NCBI RefSeq assembly: GCF_030563405.1
Contig: NZ_CP130748.1
Span: 2,480,001-2,544,000 of the forward strand
DNA: 64,000 nucleotides
From: Vibrio sp. SNU_ST1
GTDB lineage: Bacteria; Pseudomonadota; Gammaproteobacteria; Enterobacterales; Vibrionaceae
Direction: 5' to 3'
Part shown: positions 19,448 through 28,264 of the stretch, one piece after another
Layout: each line of letters begins with the position of its first letter
How positions within the stretch are numbered: position 1 is the stretch's first letter
The notes under the pieces: generated by a model
Told to the model about the DNA's origin: nothing
What the model saw: the letters and a program-made list of their open reading frames with translations, nothing else
The model's database searches: none
Program-made: the position numbers and the translations under genes

Positions 19448-20737
19448 TTAAGCGAAAGTATATTTAAGAATAAAGATAGCCGACATTACCCACACAGCCG
19501 GTGAAACGTCGCGACCTTTACCACTTAGCAGCTTAATTGCAGCGTAAGCGATAAAGCCGAGTGAGATACCCTCAGCGATAGAGTACGTCAACGGCATAAG
19601 CAGGCATGTTACCACGACTGGTGCTGCTTCCGTAAGATCACGCCAATCAATACCAACTAGGCCAGACATCATCAAAATTGCTACATAGAACAATGCACCT
19701 GATGTTGCGTAGGCTGGAATCATGCCTGCAAGCGGTGAGAAGAAAAGAGCCAGTAGGAACAAGATACCAACAACAACCGCTGTTAGACCAGTACGACCAC
19801 CTTCTGCTACACCCGCAACACTTTCAACGTAAGAGGTTGTGTTTGATGTACCTAGCAATGCACCAATAGATGTTGCAGTAGAGTCTGCAAGCAGTGCTTT
19901 GTTTAGGCGCGGTAGCTTACCGTCTTCTTTGATTAGGTTTGCTTTCGTTGCAACACCAACCAGAGTACCCGCTGTATCGAATAAATCGACGAACAAGAAA
20001 GCGAATACTACTGAAATCATACCGATTTCAAATACAGCAGAAAAATCAAGCTGCATGAATGTAGGTGCAAGGCTTGGTGGTGTCGACATGATGCCGCCGT
20101 ATTGAACGTCACCAATAGCAATACCAACAGCTGTGATAGCTAGAATCGCAATCATCACTGCGCCTTTCACACCGCGATGAACAAGAGCAATCGTAAGGAA
20201 GAAACCAAGCGCGCCTAAGATAGGAGCAATCGCGGTAATATCACCCAGTGAAACTTTCGTTGCTGGGTTAGAAACAACAATGCCAGCATTGCTTAGCGCA
20301 ATAAATGCTAGAAAAAGGCCGATACCTGCAGAGATACCAACACGCAGAGACATAGGGATCGAGTTGATAATCCATTCACGGATCTTAAAGATACTTAAGA
20401 AGATGAAGATCACGCCTGATACGAAAACCGCTGCCAGAGCAACTTGCCACGTATAACCCATACCCATTACAACAGCGTAGGTAAAGAATGCATTCAAACC
20501 CATGCCTGGAGCTTGCGCGATTGGGTAGTTAGCAACAAAGCCCATGATGAAACAGCCAATAGCAGCTGCTAAACAGGTTGCTACAAATACAGCGCCATGG
20601 TCCATACCAGCATCAGCTAGAATCATTGGGTTTACAAAAATGATGTAAGCCATTGTTAGGAAGGTTGTTAGACCTGCGATGATTTCAGTGCGCACATTGG
20701 TGCCATTTTCACTGAGTTTGAATAGCTTTTCGAACAT
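19448..20737 (-). CDS. AzgA-type purine (adenine or guanine/hypoxanthine) permease, NCS2 family
   Basis: A nucleobase:cation symporter of the AzgA/GhxP/AdeP branch. 429 aa with about 12-14 hydrophobic segments. The family signatures are AGLTTFLTMAYIIFVNP near the N-terminus, QAPGMGLNAFFTY, GIGLFLAFIAL, and VFAFLFVDLFDTAGTLVGVA. The sequence does not tell which base is carried. A PurR-like operator lies at its promoter (20760-20775), and gpt follows, so purine uptake is the most likely role. Confidence 0.92.
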   Translation of the reverse strand: MFEKLFKLSENGTNVRTEIIAGLTTFLTMAYIIFVNPMILADAGMDHGAVFVATCLAAAIGCFIMGFVANYPIAQAPGMGLNAFFTYAVVMGMGYTWQVALAAVFVSGVIFIFLSIFKIREWIINSIPMSLRVGISAGIGLFLAFIALSNAGIVVSNPATKVSLGDITAIAPILGALGFFLTIALVHRGVKGAVMIAILAITAVGIAIGDVQYGGIMSTPPSLAPTFMQLDFSAVFEIGMISVVFAFLFVDLFDTAGTLVGVATKANLIKEDGKLPRLNKALLADSTATSIGALLGTSNTTSYVESVAGVAEGGRTGLTAVVVGILFLLALFFSPLAGMIPAYATSGALFYVAILMMSGLVGIDWRDLTEAAPVVVTCLLMPLTYSIAEGISLGFIAYAAIKLLSGKGRDVSPAVWVMSAIFILKYTFA

Positions 20738-20759
20738 TATCGAATCCTATAAGGGTAAA

Positions 20760-20775
20760 AAGTAAACGGTTGCGT
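20760..20775 (-). promoter_or_regulatory. PurR-like operator with upstream -10 element
   Basis: On the minus strand, ACGCAACCGTTTACTT matches the enterobacterial PurR consensus ACGCAAACGTTTTCGT at 13 of 16 positions. A TATAAT at 20792-20797 would start transcription near 20785, which puts the box just downstream of the start, a good place for repression. No convincing -35 was seen. Confidence 0.65.
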
Positions 20776-20797
20776 AATCGATTGGCTGTGGATTATA

Positions 20798-21145
20798 AAG
20801 TTATCAAATAACAAATTCCAGATAGAATTAAGGCTCTAATCGATCTTTATCAGAATGCTGTATGAAACAGAGCGATTAAAAACAAAAACACAAACGATAA
20901 AAAAATCATTAAAAACAAAAGCTTAACCTAAAATCGATCAATATAATTAGTTGGTTATTTTTTCTACCATCGGCTATTTTCATTGAGAATCTAGCTAATA
21001 AATTCTGAATTCAAACCCACAATAGTTATGTATTTTTCAACAGGATCAGTAATAAGGCGCAAATTGACATTTCGGCGTTTAAAAAACAACCATGCAGAAC
21101 AGCAGAAAAAGTGATAAGCGTAAGCGGTTTGGAAAAGTAGCAGGC
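20798..21145. other. Intergenic stretch without recognised gene
   Basis: AT-rich, with A-tracts around 20879-20925. No supported gene was found. A minus-strand frame at 21026-21232 overlaps the strong terminator at 21146-21176 and is rejected. Confidence 0.5.
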
Positions 21146-21176
21146 AAAAAAAACGCCACTCAAAACTGAGTGGCGG
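21146..21176 (-). terminator. Strong terminator of the small-peptide transcript
   Basis: On the minus strand, CGCCACTCA / TGAGTGGCG followed by TTTTTTTT. The only gene-like feature just upstream is the 28-codon frame at 21260-21346, so this marks a short transcript. Confidence 0.9.
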
Positions 21177-21259
21177 TAGAATCTGTCAACCAAAAGGGCT
21201 GTAAAAGAATTCCAATATATAGGGGTGAACAAAACTGTTCGAGTTACATGCTTACGGTA

Positions 21260-21346
21260 TTAGTAACCAAAGCTTGTAGGGTATGCAAAGTTGCTAGTGT
21301 AAACAGAGCTGTTAATCCAGAACATTGCAGATGGTAAACCTTTCAT
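21260..21346 (-). CDS. 28-residue small protein
   Basis: ATG at 21346 preceded by AAGGTGATAGTT, a very good ribosome binding site at proper spacing. The frame runs MKGLPSAMFW to FAYPTSFGY and stops at 21260. It is rich in aromatic residues (Phe, Trp and several Tyr), has no clear membrane helix and has a C-terminal Tyr. It sits alone on a transcript with its own terminator. I do not recognise the family. It could be a free small protein such as VcdP or a leader peptide, but no gene follows that it could attenuate. Confidence 0.65.
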   Translation of the reverse strand: MKGLPSAMFWINSSVYTSNFAYPTSFGY

Positions 21347-21466
21347 AACTATCACCTTAATAAATCAATAAAAAAAACGAATTTGATTTCTCGGTTCCTT
21401 GGAGGCGATAAAACGGACTCATCCTTTGAGCATTTACTCTTCATCTCAGAAGTTGGTTGTTAATAT

Positions 21467-21804
21467 ACCCCAAAGAAAAAAGATTACAAGCATTTTTTGC
21501 CATACGTCACACTTTTGGCTATTTATGGTTATTCTTCAAACTCACTTTCGTAATAAAATTACAGAACAGAATTAAACAACCGTTTGCTCGTGCCATTTAT
21601 AAGCATCAAGGCGCTTAGTCATAATCAGGTGGACAAGATCGCTTTCAAAATTTGAGCTATTTGAGGTTTAGAACCGCTACTCGTCAAAACGCTCAAGTGG
21701 TATGCTGTTGCCATCAAAACAGACCCATATTTTAGATTTTTGTTCTAGGTTTTTACCAATACAAAACCTAAATATATGGTTATCAAATAAAAAAGGAGTC
21801 ATCC
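21467..21804. other. pepD upstream region
   Basis: It holds the putative promoter and CRP-like half-site of the minus-strand small transcript and the region from which pepD must be transcribed. No gene was seen, and no convincing pepD -10/-35 pair was identified. Confidence 0.4.
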
Positions 21805-23277
21805 GTGTCTGAATTCCATTCTGAGATCAGTAAATTGTCCCCTGCCCCTATTTGGCAGTTTTTCGATAAAATTTGTTCAATCCCGCACCCTTCGAAACAT
21901 GAAGAAGAGCTTGCTCAATACATTATTGCTTGGGCAACAGAGCAAGGCCTAGATGTACGTCGTGATCCAACGGGCAACGTATTCATCAAAAAGCCTGCAA
22001 CGGCGGGTATGGAAAACAAAAAAGGTGTGGTGCTACAAGCTCACATCGATATGGTTCCACAAAAGAACGAAGACACAGTTCATGACTTCGCTAAAGACCC
22101 AATCCAACCATACATTGATGGTGAGTGGGTGACAGCCAAAGGTACAACACTTGGCGCTGATAACGGTATGGGCATGGCTTCTTGCCTAGCGGTTCTGGCT
22201 TCAAACGAAATCCAGCACGGCCCTATCGAAGTTCTACTAACCGTAGATGAAGAAGCAGGCATGACTGGTGCTTTCGGTCTTGAAGCCGGTTGGTTAGAAG
22301 GCGATATCCTTCTTAACACCGATTCTGAGCAAGAAGGCGAAGTGTACATGGGCTGTGCTGGAGGTATCGACGGCGCAATGACATTTGAAATTGCACGTAA
22401 CGCGATTCCAGCTGACTTCGTAACACGTAAGCTAACGCTAAAAGGCCTAAAAGGCGGTCACTCTGGTTGTGACATCCACACAGGTCGTGCAAACGCAAAC
22501 AAACTGCTTGCTCGCTTCCTTGCGGGTCACGCAAAAGATCTAGACCTTCGCCTCGTTGAATTCAAAGGTGGTAGCCTTCGTAACGCGATCCCTCGTGAAG
22601 GTTTCGTAACGGTTGCGGTTCCTGCTGAAAACCAAGAGAAACTAGCTTCGCTATACAACTACTACACAGAGCTGCTTTCAACAGAGCTAGGTAAAGTAGA
22701 AGACAGCATCGTGACTTTCAATGAAGAAGCTTCTGTAGAAATGGGCGCACTTGCGTCAGCAGACCAAGCTCGCTTTATCGCGGCACTTAACGCATGTCCA
22801 AACGGCGTGATTCGTATGAGTGACGAGATTGAAGGTGTTGTTGAAACGTCTCTAAACGTAGGTGTTATCACAACAGAAGAGAACTCAATCACAGTGCTTT
22901 GCCTGATCCGTTCTCTTATCGATTCAGGTCGTAGCCAAGTAGAAAGCATGCTTCACTCTGTTGCTGAACTAGCAGGCGCTAACATCGCGTTCTCTGGTGC
23001 TTACCCAGGTTGGAAGCCAGACGCTGATTCAGAGATCATGCACATCTTCCGCGACATGTACGAAGGTATCTACGGTCACAAGCCAAATATCATGGTTATC
23101 CACGCTGGTCTTGAGTGTGGTCTATTCAAAGAACCTTACCCGAACATGGATATGGTTTCTTTCGGCCCAACCATCAAGTTCCCTCACTCTCCTGATGAGA
23201 AAGTGAAGATCGATACCGTTGAGCTATTCTGGAATCAAATGGTTGCACTGCTTGCTGCAATCCCAGAAAAAGCATAA
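21805..23277 (+). CDS. pepD: PepD, aminoacyl-histidine dipeptidase
   Basis: A cytoplasmic M20-family zinc dipeptidase that cleaves Xaa-His dipeptides such as carnosine. 490 aa, near E. coli PepD (485). Metal-site motifs are QAHIDMVPQ, GADNGMGMA, VDEEAGMTGA and IHAGLECGLF. It starts with GTG, preceded by AAAAGGAGT at good spacing. V. cholerae PepD has been linked to biofilm formation, but nothing in the sequence shows that here. It is monocistronic. Confidence 0.96.
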   Translation: MSEFHSEISKLSPAPIWQFFDKICSIPHPSKHEEELAQYIIAWATEQGLDVRRDPTGNVFIKKPATAGMENKKGVVLQAHIDMVPQKNEDTVHDFAKDPIQPYIDGEWVTAKGTTLGADNGMGMASCLAVLASNEIQHGPIEVLLTVDEEAGMTGAFGLEAGWLEGDILLNTDSEQEGEVYMGCAGGIDGAMTFEIARNAIPADFVTRKLTLKGLKGGHSGCDIHTGRANANKLLARFLAGHAKDLDLRLVEFKGGSLRNAIPREGFVTVAVPAENQEKLASLYNYYTELLSTELGKVEDSIVTFNEEASVEMGALASADQARFIAALNACPNGVIRMSDEIEGVVETSLNVGVITTEENSITVLCLIRSLIDSGRSQVESMLHSVAELAGANIAFSGAYPGWKPDADSEIMHIFRDMYEGIYGHKPNIMVIHAGLECGLFKEPYPNMDMVSFGPTIKFPHSPDEKVKIDTVELFWNQMVALLAAIPEKA

Positions 23278-23361
23278 TTCGATAAACTGTCGTGTTTTCC
23301 AATAAATAGGGCTCTTCACTAAATAGCACCTTTCAGTAAACACCGTTTATCGACACAAAAT

Positions 23362-23391
23362 AAAACAGGTACTCCATGAGTACCTGTTTTT
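23362..23391. terminator. Shared terminator between pepD and the DUF3332 gene
   Basis: AAACAGGTACTC / GAGTACCTGTTTTT between convergent genes; it can act on both strands. Confidence 0.88.
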
Positions 23392-23420
23392 GTATCTAAG
23401 ATTAGCAATCAAACAAATGA

Positions 23421-23960
23421 TTAAGCACGTGAAGCCGCGTAGCTTTCTAGCTCATCAATTGAAGTCTGTGCTACTACTTCTCCATCAATGAAATAGGTCA
23501 CCACCTCACCATCGCGAACACCAATCAATGTCGCACGCTCACCAGACTGGTAAGTGATGTCCATTTGGATCGTGTTTTCGTCGATCTGCTGCATTTGACC
23601 TTTCTCAATCATATCAGCACTCGTAATAGGACCCACTGGTGCTTCAGTAAGTGACTTATCAAGCTGATGGTTGATATCAAGGTAAGTATCAGTCTTAGTA
23701 TCAAAGATGTGCGGAGCACCCGTTAGTGGGTTGCTACCAGTCCAGAACTCTAGTGAGTTGAATACTAGGTAATCCGCAGCAACGGTTAGACCATATGCAG
23801 GTGCAAGTAGAATGTTCAAACCACCACGAGCGTAACGGTTATCAACGGCCTTGATGTTGAACTTCATTAGGTAACCGGTTACTGCGTTACTACCAACACA
23901 GCCAGATAAAGCAACAGATACCACCGCGAGTGCTACGATTTTTGAAATTGTTTTTTTCAT
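23421..23960 (-). CDS. DUF3332-family lipoprotein
   Basis: 179 aa with a type II signal peptide: MKKTISK, a hydrophobic stretch, then the lipobox ALSGC with Cys21 as the lipidated residue. The next residues, VGSNAVTGYLMKFNIKAV, are typical of the DUF3332 family found in marine gammaproteobacteria. One hydrophobic stretch (about 47-65) may touch the membrane. The function is unknown. It stands alone between two terminated genes. Confidence 0.85.
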   Translation of the reverse strand: MKKTISKIVALAVVSVALSGCVGSNAVTGYLMKFNIKAVDNRYARGGLNILLAPAYGLTVAADYLVFNSLEFWTGSNPLTGAPHIFDTKTDTYLDINHQLDKSLTEAPVGPITSADMIEKGQMQQIDENTIQMDITYQSGERATLIGVRDGEVVTYFIDGEVVAQTSIDELESYAASRA

Positions 23961-24231
23961 TTTGATCTCAATTTATGAATTTGGCCGCCAGAAAATGGCG
24001 ATGGATAATAGCAAGTACAAAAACGACAATTATCAGAGTTAAATCAATAAATTGTCAGAAACCTTACAAAGGAAAAGCTTATTCCAAACTGGCAATTATA
24101 AATTGAAACCCGTTCGCCACGCCCTCAACAAAAAAGTTTTGTCGTCACCGTAAACCGATTGATTCGTACTAAAAATCAACGATTGCTACATTCCGTGTTA
24201 ACGAATTATCACCATGTTGAGAACAACCTAA

Positions 24232-25278
24232 ATGGCAAGACTAAAACCTAATCAACCATTCGAATTACTTGGTTATACTGTTCAGCCAGGACAGCGAATG
24301 GAGATTGAACTGCAAGCGGCTCAGCTTTACACGCACTCTCCACTTTCGATCCCGATTGAAATTATTCACGGTCGCCAAGCAGGCCCAACACTGATGGTAA
24401 ATGCGGCTATCCACGGCGATGAGCTAAACGGTGTTGAGATTGCAAGACAACTGACAAATGCGATTGATCCAAAGAAACTGAAAGGGACGTTAATTGTTGC
24501 GCCTATCGTTAACGTGTTTGGCTTTATCCATAAATCTCGTTACCTACCAGACCGTCGAGACCTGAACCGTTGCTTCCCTGGCAGTGAGAAAGGCTCGTTA
24601 ACATCACGCATCGCTTACACCTTCTTCGAGAACGTAGCGAAGCACTGTGATTATATTCTGGATCTGCACACAGGAGCGATTCACCGTACCAATCTTCCAC
24701 AGATTCGTGCAAACCTATCGAACCCAGAAACACTGCGCATTGCAAAGGCGTTCGCCACACCTGTGATCATTGACTCACCACTGCGTGACGGGTCACTTCG
24801 TAGCGAAGCGGAAAAATTGGGTATCCCTGTATTAACTTACGAAGGTGGTGAAGCGTTGCGTTTTGATCACCTAGCGATTCGTGCGGGTTACCTTGGCGTA
24901 CATCAAGTGATGAAAGAAATCGGTATGCTGCGCCCTAACCGTAAGAAGTTACCAGAGCCAGTGTTGAGCAAATCCACCAGCTGGATTCGCGCTGAGTCAG
25001 ACGGTATTTTGCGTAACATGGTGAGACTTGGCGAACAAGTTGAAGCAGGACAAACCCTAGCTTACATAAGCTCTCCGTTAGGTCACCAAGAAGGCCAAGT
25101 GCTCACAACCAAAGGCGGTATCGTGATTGGCCAACAAACTCTACCTTTGGTAAACGAAGGTGACGCAGTATTCCACATTGCTTACTTCAAACAAGATGAC
25201 GATGAAGTGGGACAATCAGTTGAGAGCTATATTGAAGAAGTAGCGGAAGATGATTGGCTAACGGCGCTTAACAACTAA
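24232..25278 (+). CDS. Succinylglutamate desuccinylase/aspartoacylase-family zinc hydrolase
   Basis: 348 aa, M14-like AstE/AspA fold. Zinc ligands appear in NAAIHGDELNG and DLHTGAIHR. The arginine-containing segment DRRDLNRCFPG and the TYEGGEA segment are conserved in this subfamily. The C-terminal 90 residues form a biotinyl-like barrel (ESDGILRNMVRLGEQVEAG). The substrate is unknown; it is not in an arginine succinyltransferase (ast) operon, so AstE itself is unlikely. A 271 nt gap precedes it with no clear motif. Confidence 0.85.
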   Translation: MARLKPNQPFELLGYTVQPGQRMEIELQAAQLYTHSPLSIPIEIIHGRQAGPTLMVNAAIHGDELNGVEIARQLTNAIDPKKLKGTLIVAPIVNVFGFIHKSRYLPDRRDLNRCFPGSEKGSLTSRIAYTFFENVAKHCDYILDLHTGAIHRTNLPQIRANLSNPETLRIAKAFATPVIIDSPLRDGSLRSEAEKLGIPVLTYEGGEALRFDHLAIRAGYLGVHQVMKEIGMLRPNRKKLPEPVLSKSTSWIRAESDGILRNMVRLGEQVEAGQTLAYISSPLGHQEGQVLTTKGGIVIGQQTLPLVNEGDAVFHIAYFKQDDDEVGQSVESYIEEVAEDDWLTALNN

Positions 25279-25344
25279 TCAATGAATGACATGTAGTCAC
25301 TAGCAAGCAGTGGCTACATTTTCGAAAATAAACGCCACAAACTA

Positions 25345-25400
25345 AAAAGCCCCAATATACTTTTGACTAAAAAGAAAAAAGTTATATTGGGGCTTTTTTT
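25345..25400. terminator. Terminator after the AstE/AspA-like gene
   Basis: Stem AAAAGCCCCAATATA / TATATTGGGGCTTTT with a long A-rich loop and seven T residues on the plus strand. It may also serve the convergent DUF3622 gene. Confidence 0.85.
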
Positions 25401-25452
25401 ACTTGTCCCTTATCTTAAAATTAAGGAACCTGTAAATTAATTAAGCGCTGGA

Positions 25453-25770
25453 TTACTCAGCGTCTTCTTGCTCTTCTTCACGAGCTTTTGCGCGCGCTTC
25501 ACGTGCTTGCTCAGCTTTAAGCTCTTTAGTATGACGTAGTTCGTCACGCTCTTTACGCTGCTCTGATTTACGCTCGTTACGTTCAGCTTGGTTTGCGATG
25601 AAAGATGCTAGCTCTTTCTCTGCCCACTCTTGTGCTAGAGCTTCAGTTTCAAAACCAGACTCACGCTTAGATACTGTTGTGCTGCGAGACGTTACTTGAC
25701 GAGTAATCTCTGCACACCAACCGTTGCGTTTTTCTGTAAGGCGGATATCAAATTTTTTGTTCTTAGACAT
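25453..25770 (-). CDS. DUF3622-family protein
   Basis: 105 aa, a Vibrio-type small protein. The N-terminal half (KKFDIRLTEKRNGWCAEITR...) looks like a small beta-rich domain. The C-terminal half (about 50-105) is a highly charged Lys/Arg/Glu helix, probably coiled coil. No catalytic motif and no signal peptide. The function is unknown; the family assignment is from recall. Confidence 0.8.
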   Translation of the reverse strand: MSKNKKFDIRLTEKRNGWCAEITRQVTSRSTTVSKRESGFETEALAQEWAEKELASFIANQAERNERKSEQRKERDELRHTKELKAEQAREARAKAREEEQEDAE

Positions 25771-26065
25771 GTTCTATTTTTTCCTAAGGGAGATCATTAA
25801 GGGATCGGTCAACTTTGATAACTCCATCTAAGTGAGCATCTTTTAACACCATCCCTTGGTAAGCGCGGTATTAGAGCACAAATCAATGAATATTGCTGCA
25901 AATATTTGCAGCGGATCACACTCCAGTGCTGTAAATCGTTTGTGCCGGATTTCAATGGGTTCGTAACTCTCTGTTCACCACCAAACTTCTGCCCTATTTT
26001 ATCGACAACAATGAAATGGACTATGCTCAAACAGAGATAAATTAAAGCGATAACTTGCTGCAGTC
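25771..26065. other. Intergenic stretch containing an 18 bp perfect palindrome
   Basis: GCTGCAAAT / ATTTGCAGC at 25895-25912 is a perfect 18 bp palindrome without a loop, which is more like an operator than a terminator. No credible gene: a minus-strand frame at 25809-26030 lacks family features and contains the palindrome. Confidence 0.6.
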
Positions 26066-26095
26066 AAAAAGGGAAGCTCAGAGCTTCCCTTTAAA
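26066..26095 (-). terminator. nnrS terminator
   Basis: AAAGGGAAGCTC / GAGCTTCCCTTT. On the minus strand it is followed by TTTTT, 24 nt after the nnrS stop. Confidence 0.88.
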
Positions 26096-26118
26096 AATGT
26101 GTTAGAAAATCAATACGC

Positions 26119-27309
26119 TTACCCCGGATGACCATCCACTCTTGGTGTTAACAGCATCATTCCGAACTTCCAGATAAACAGTCCGAATGCTAACGTCCAT
26201 AGACCTGCGCTGATGTTGACCATCTCAAATAAATACGCAGGGAAGAAGGTCACACCTAAACTACGAACAAGTGCCGCGATAAAAATAGCCGAGAATGCCA
26301 ACCCCATGCTTGGCCCTTTATAGATAGCGCGGCCTGTGTGTCCCATGGTGACACGAGTGATCATCGCAAGAATGAGTCCACTCAAACCGCCAATCGCAAA
26401 CAGGTGCAGCATGTTATGGCTTGCAAATGGATTATCTAACAAGCCTCTTAGCAACAAGCTCAAAGGAATGCACAAATAAGCCGCATGCAGTGACCATACC
26501 AAAGGCTCAGACAACGTTGTCCAAGGCTTCCAACGAACAAAGCGAACCAACTGAGTCACACCAGCAAACACCATCAACTCGTTGCCCACTTGAGCAAAGG
26601 TCAACGGGAAAAAGCTCAGTACAAACAATCCAACCAGAGGCAGGTTCGCTAGCCATTCCAACCAAACCAGTGGTTGTGCTTTTTCAAAGTCAAAACGACG
26701 GGCCGTGAAGAACGGGATAACTCGTCCCCCCATCACGGATAATAGCAAGGTAAACCACCATAACATTGCGTGCCATACTGCAGACGATGGGAATGGAGGC
26801 ATGCCTTTAATGGTCGCGTAACTAGCATAGTTGGCGACGATAGCCAATATAAACAGCGGCACAAAAAACAGGTTCTTCCAGCCTTTCGATTTCACGACAC
26901 GGAAACCAATCTCGTAAGCGGCAAAGATCAAGAACAACGCTTCAACCGATGAGATTAACCACAATGGCGCCGGTGTCCAAAATAGAATGCGAGGTGCTAG
27001 CCACAAACCAACGAGCGCAGCTAATCGATAATGTTTGGTTCCGTTGACTCCCGTCCACGTTTGCACGGCGGTTAAAACAAAACCAACCACAATCGCCATA
27101 GAAAAACCAAACAGCATTTCATGTACGTGCCACCAAAGCGCGGGCACTTTTAACACTTCAGGCTGTCCATTTTGGAACATGACAACCCAAGCGACGATAG
27201 CAATCACGGCATAGAGGCTGCCTAGAAAGAAGAAAGGTCGAAAACCTAAACGAAGATAAGCTGGGATCGCATCTTCTACGCTTTTATCTGTGATATTTAA
27301 CAAACTCAT
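26119..27309 (-). CDS. nnrS: NnrS-family haem- and copper-containing membrane protein
   Basis: 396 aa with about 12 hydrophobic helices. The opening AYLRLGFRPFFFLGSLYAV and the following WWHVHEMLFGF are NnrS signatures; His residues in HVHEM, HNMLHLFAIGG and MGHTGR are candidate haem/metal ligands. NnrS proteins ease damage from nitric oxide and are often under NO-responsive regulators. I saw no certain NsrR or FNR site in the 300 nt upstream. Hydrophobic membrane protein, single gene with its own terminator. Confidence 0.93.
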   Translation of the reverse strand: MSLLNITDKSVEDAIPAYLRLGFRPFFFLGSLYAVIAIVAWVVMFQNGQPEVLKVPALWWHVHEMLFGFSMAIVVGFVLTAVQTWTGVNGTKHYRLAALVGLWLAPRILFWTPAPLWLISSVEALFLIFAAYEIGFRVVKSKGWKNLFFVPLFILAIVANYASYATIKGMPPFPSSAVWHAMLWWFTLLLSVMGGRVIPFFTARRFDFEKAQPLVWLEWLANLPLVGLFVLSFFPLTFAQVGNELMVFAGVTQLVRFVRWKPWTTLSEPLVWSLHAAYLCIPLSLLLRGLLDNPFASHNMLHLFAIGGLSGLILAMITRVTMGHTGRAIYKGPSMGLAFSAIFIAALVRSLGVTFFPAYLFEMVNISAGLWTLAFGLFIWKFGMMLLTPRVDGHPG

Positions 27310-27611
27310 TCCTCATTTCAAATAACAAGCCAAGTGTGGCTTATATTGAATTGCTACCAATAGCCAAATTCAAGGTGCAGTAATCATCACCGCAATATTG
27401 CCTAACACAATGCATGAAACGCGCCAAAGATATAAAGCCAATAAAAACAAGCAACAAGGAGTATTTAGACATCAAAAAAAGTGTCAATTAAACACGACAA
27501 GAGCAGTCATTTAGACTCGAATGTGTGTGGGATAAAAAACTACTGACATTTAATGAAGCCAAACATATAGTAAGACTAGTCTCAAATACAAAAGAACAGA
27601 CAGGGAACGCG
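27310..27611. other. Divergent region between nnrS and the cyclotransferase gene
   Basis: 302 nt, AT-rich. It must hold both promoters. No certain operator was recognised by eye. The open frame of the downstream gene enters this region, but its first 29 codons show no family similarity. Confidence 0.4.
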
Positions 27612-28166
27612 ATGTATATTTTTGGTTATGGTAGCTTGATCAACTCCTCTTCTCGTCAACTCACAGGTCAAACAGGACAAGCGATTCCTGCGATAGTGCA
27701 CGGCCTAGTGCGTCACTGGAGTAAAATCGACGACAGCTATGTTTTGTCACCATTGATCGTCAATCTTGGTGAGGGACAAGTGAATGGTGTTTTGCTTGAG
27801 GTCGATGATGTAGCGTTGGCTGAATTTGATCGTCGTGAGCGTGGTTATCACCGAATTGAGTTAAGAAACGATCAGATAGAGAGCCAAACCGAGTTTAATG
27901 CGGATCAATCGATCTGGGTATACATCAAAGACGAAATCGAAGCACCTTGTGAAAACAGCCCTATCGTTCAAACCTATGTTGATACCGTCATGGCAGGATG
28001 CTTAGAGGTGTCTGAAAGCTTTGCAGCGCACTTTGTGGAACATACACAAGGTTGGCACCATCCATTAGAAAATGATCGCCACCAGCCGAAATACGGCAAC
28101 CTTGCTGGGGTTTCCGAGCACCACCACAGTGTGATTGATGGCTTGATACTGACTGTACGCAGCTAG
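27612..28166 (+). CDS. Gamma-glutamylcyclotransferase-like (AIG2/GGCT fold) protein
   Basis: The GGCT fold releases 5-oxoproline from gamma-glutamyl compounds. I start at 27612 (MYIFGYGSLINSS, 184 aa), because AGGGA lies 6 nt upstream and the conserved FGYGSLI loop begins here; the frame is open back to 27525. The catalytic glutamate is likely the Glu in FDRRERGYHRIEL. The substrate is unknown. Confidence 0.85.
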   Translation: MYIFGYGSLINSSSRQLTGQTGQAIPAIVHGLVRHWSKIDDSYVLSPLIVNLGEGQVNGVLLEVDDVALAEFDRRERGYHRIELRNDQIESQTEFNADQSIWVYIKDEIEAPCENSPIVQTYVDTVMAGCLEVSESFAAHFVEHTQGWHHPLENDRHQPKYGNLAGVSEHHHSVIDGLILTVRS

Positions 28167-28204
28167 CTGATGTTACTTGTTAATGGAGGTACATAGCGAG
28201 TTAG

Positions 28205-28240
28205 TTTAGGTTGGTGAACACATTGGCTCACCAACCTAAA
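28205..28240. terminator. 13 bp inverted repeat, bidirectional terminator candidate
   Basis: TTTAGGTTGGTGA / TCACCAACCTAAA with a 10 nt loop between two convergent genes. It lacks a T run on either side, so termination efficiency is uncertain. Confidence 0.6.
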
Positions 28241-28264
28241 GCGAGCTTAAACGACTAGAATCTG

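Larger units (their letters stand above)
21146..21455 (-). ncRNA. Predicted short transcript, possible dual-function sRNA
   Basis: A TATATT -10 at 21462-21467 would give an RNA starting near 21455 and ending at the terminator at 21146-21176, about 310 nt. It encodes the 28 aa peptide. Its 3' part has C-rich single-strand candidates (CACCCCTA, CAGCCCTTTT) before the terminator, as expected of a base-pairing sRNA. A TGTGA half-site at 21507-21511 is CRP-like. The layout recalls the V. cholerae dual-function RNA VcdRP, whose peptide is 29 aa; I could not compare sequences. Confidence 0.45.

Noticed and set aside
21026..21232. 68-codon minus-strand frame
   Set aside because: It runs through the strong hairpin-plus-T terminator at 21146-21176, has no ribosome binding site and shows no family similarity.
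25809..26030. 73-codon minus-strand frame between DUF3622 and nnrS
   Set aside because: No credible ribosome binding site, random-looking composition, and it spans the 18 bp palindrome.
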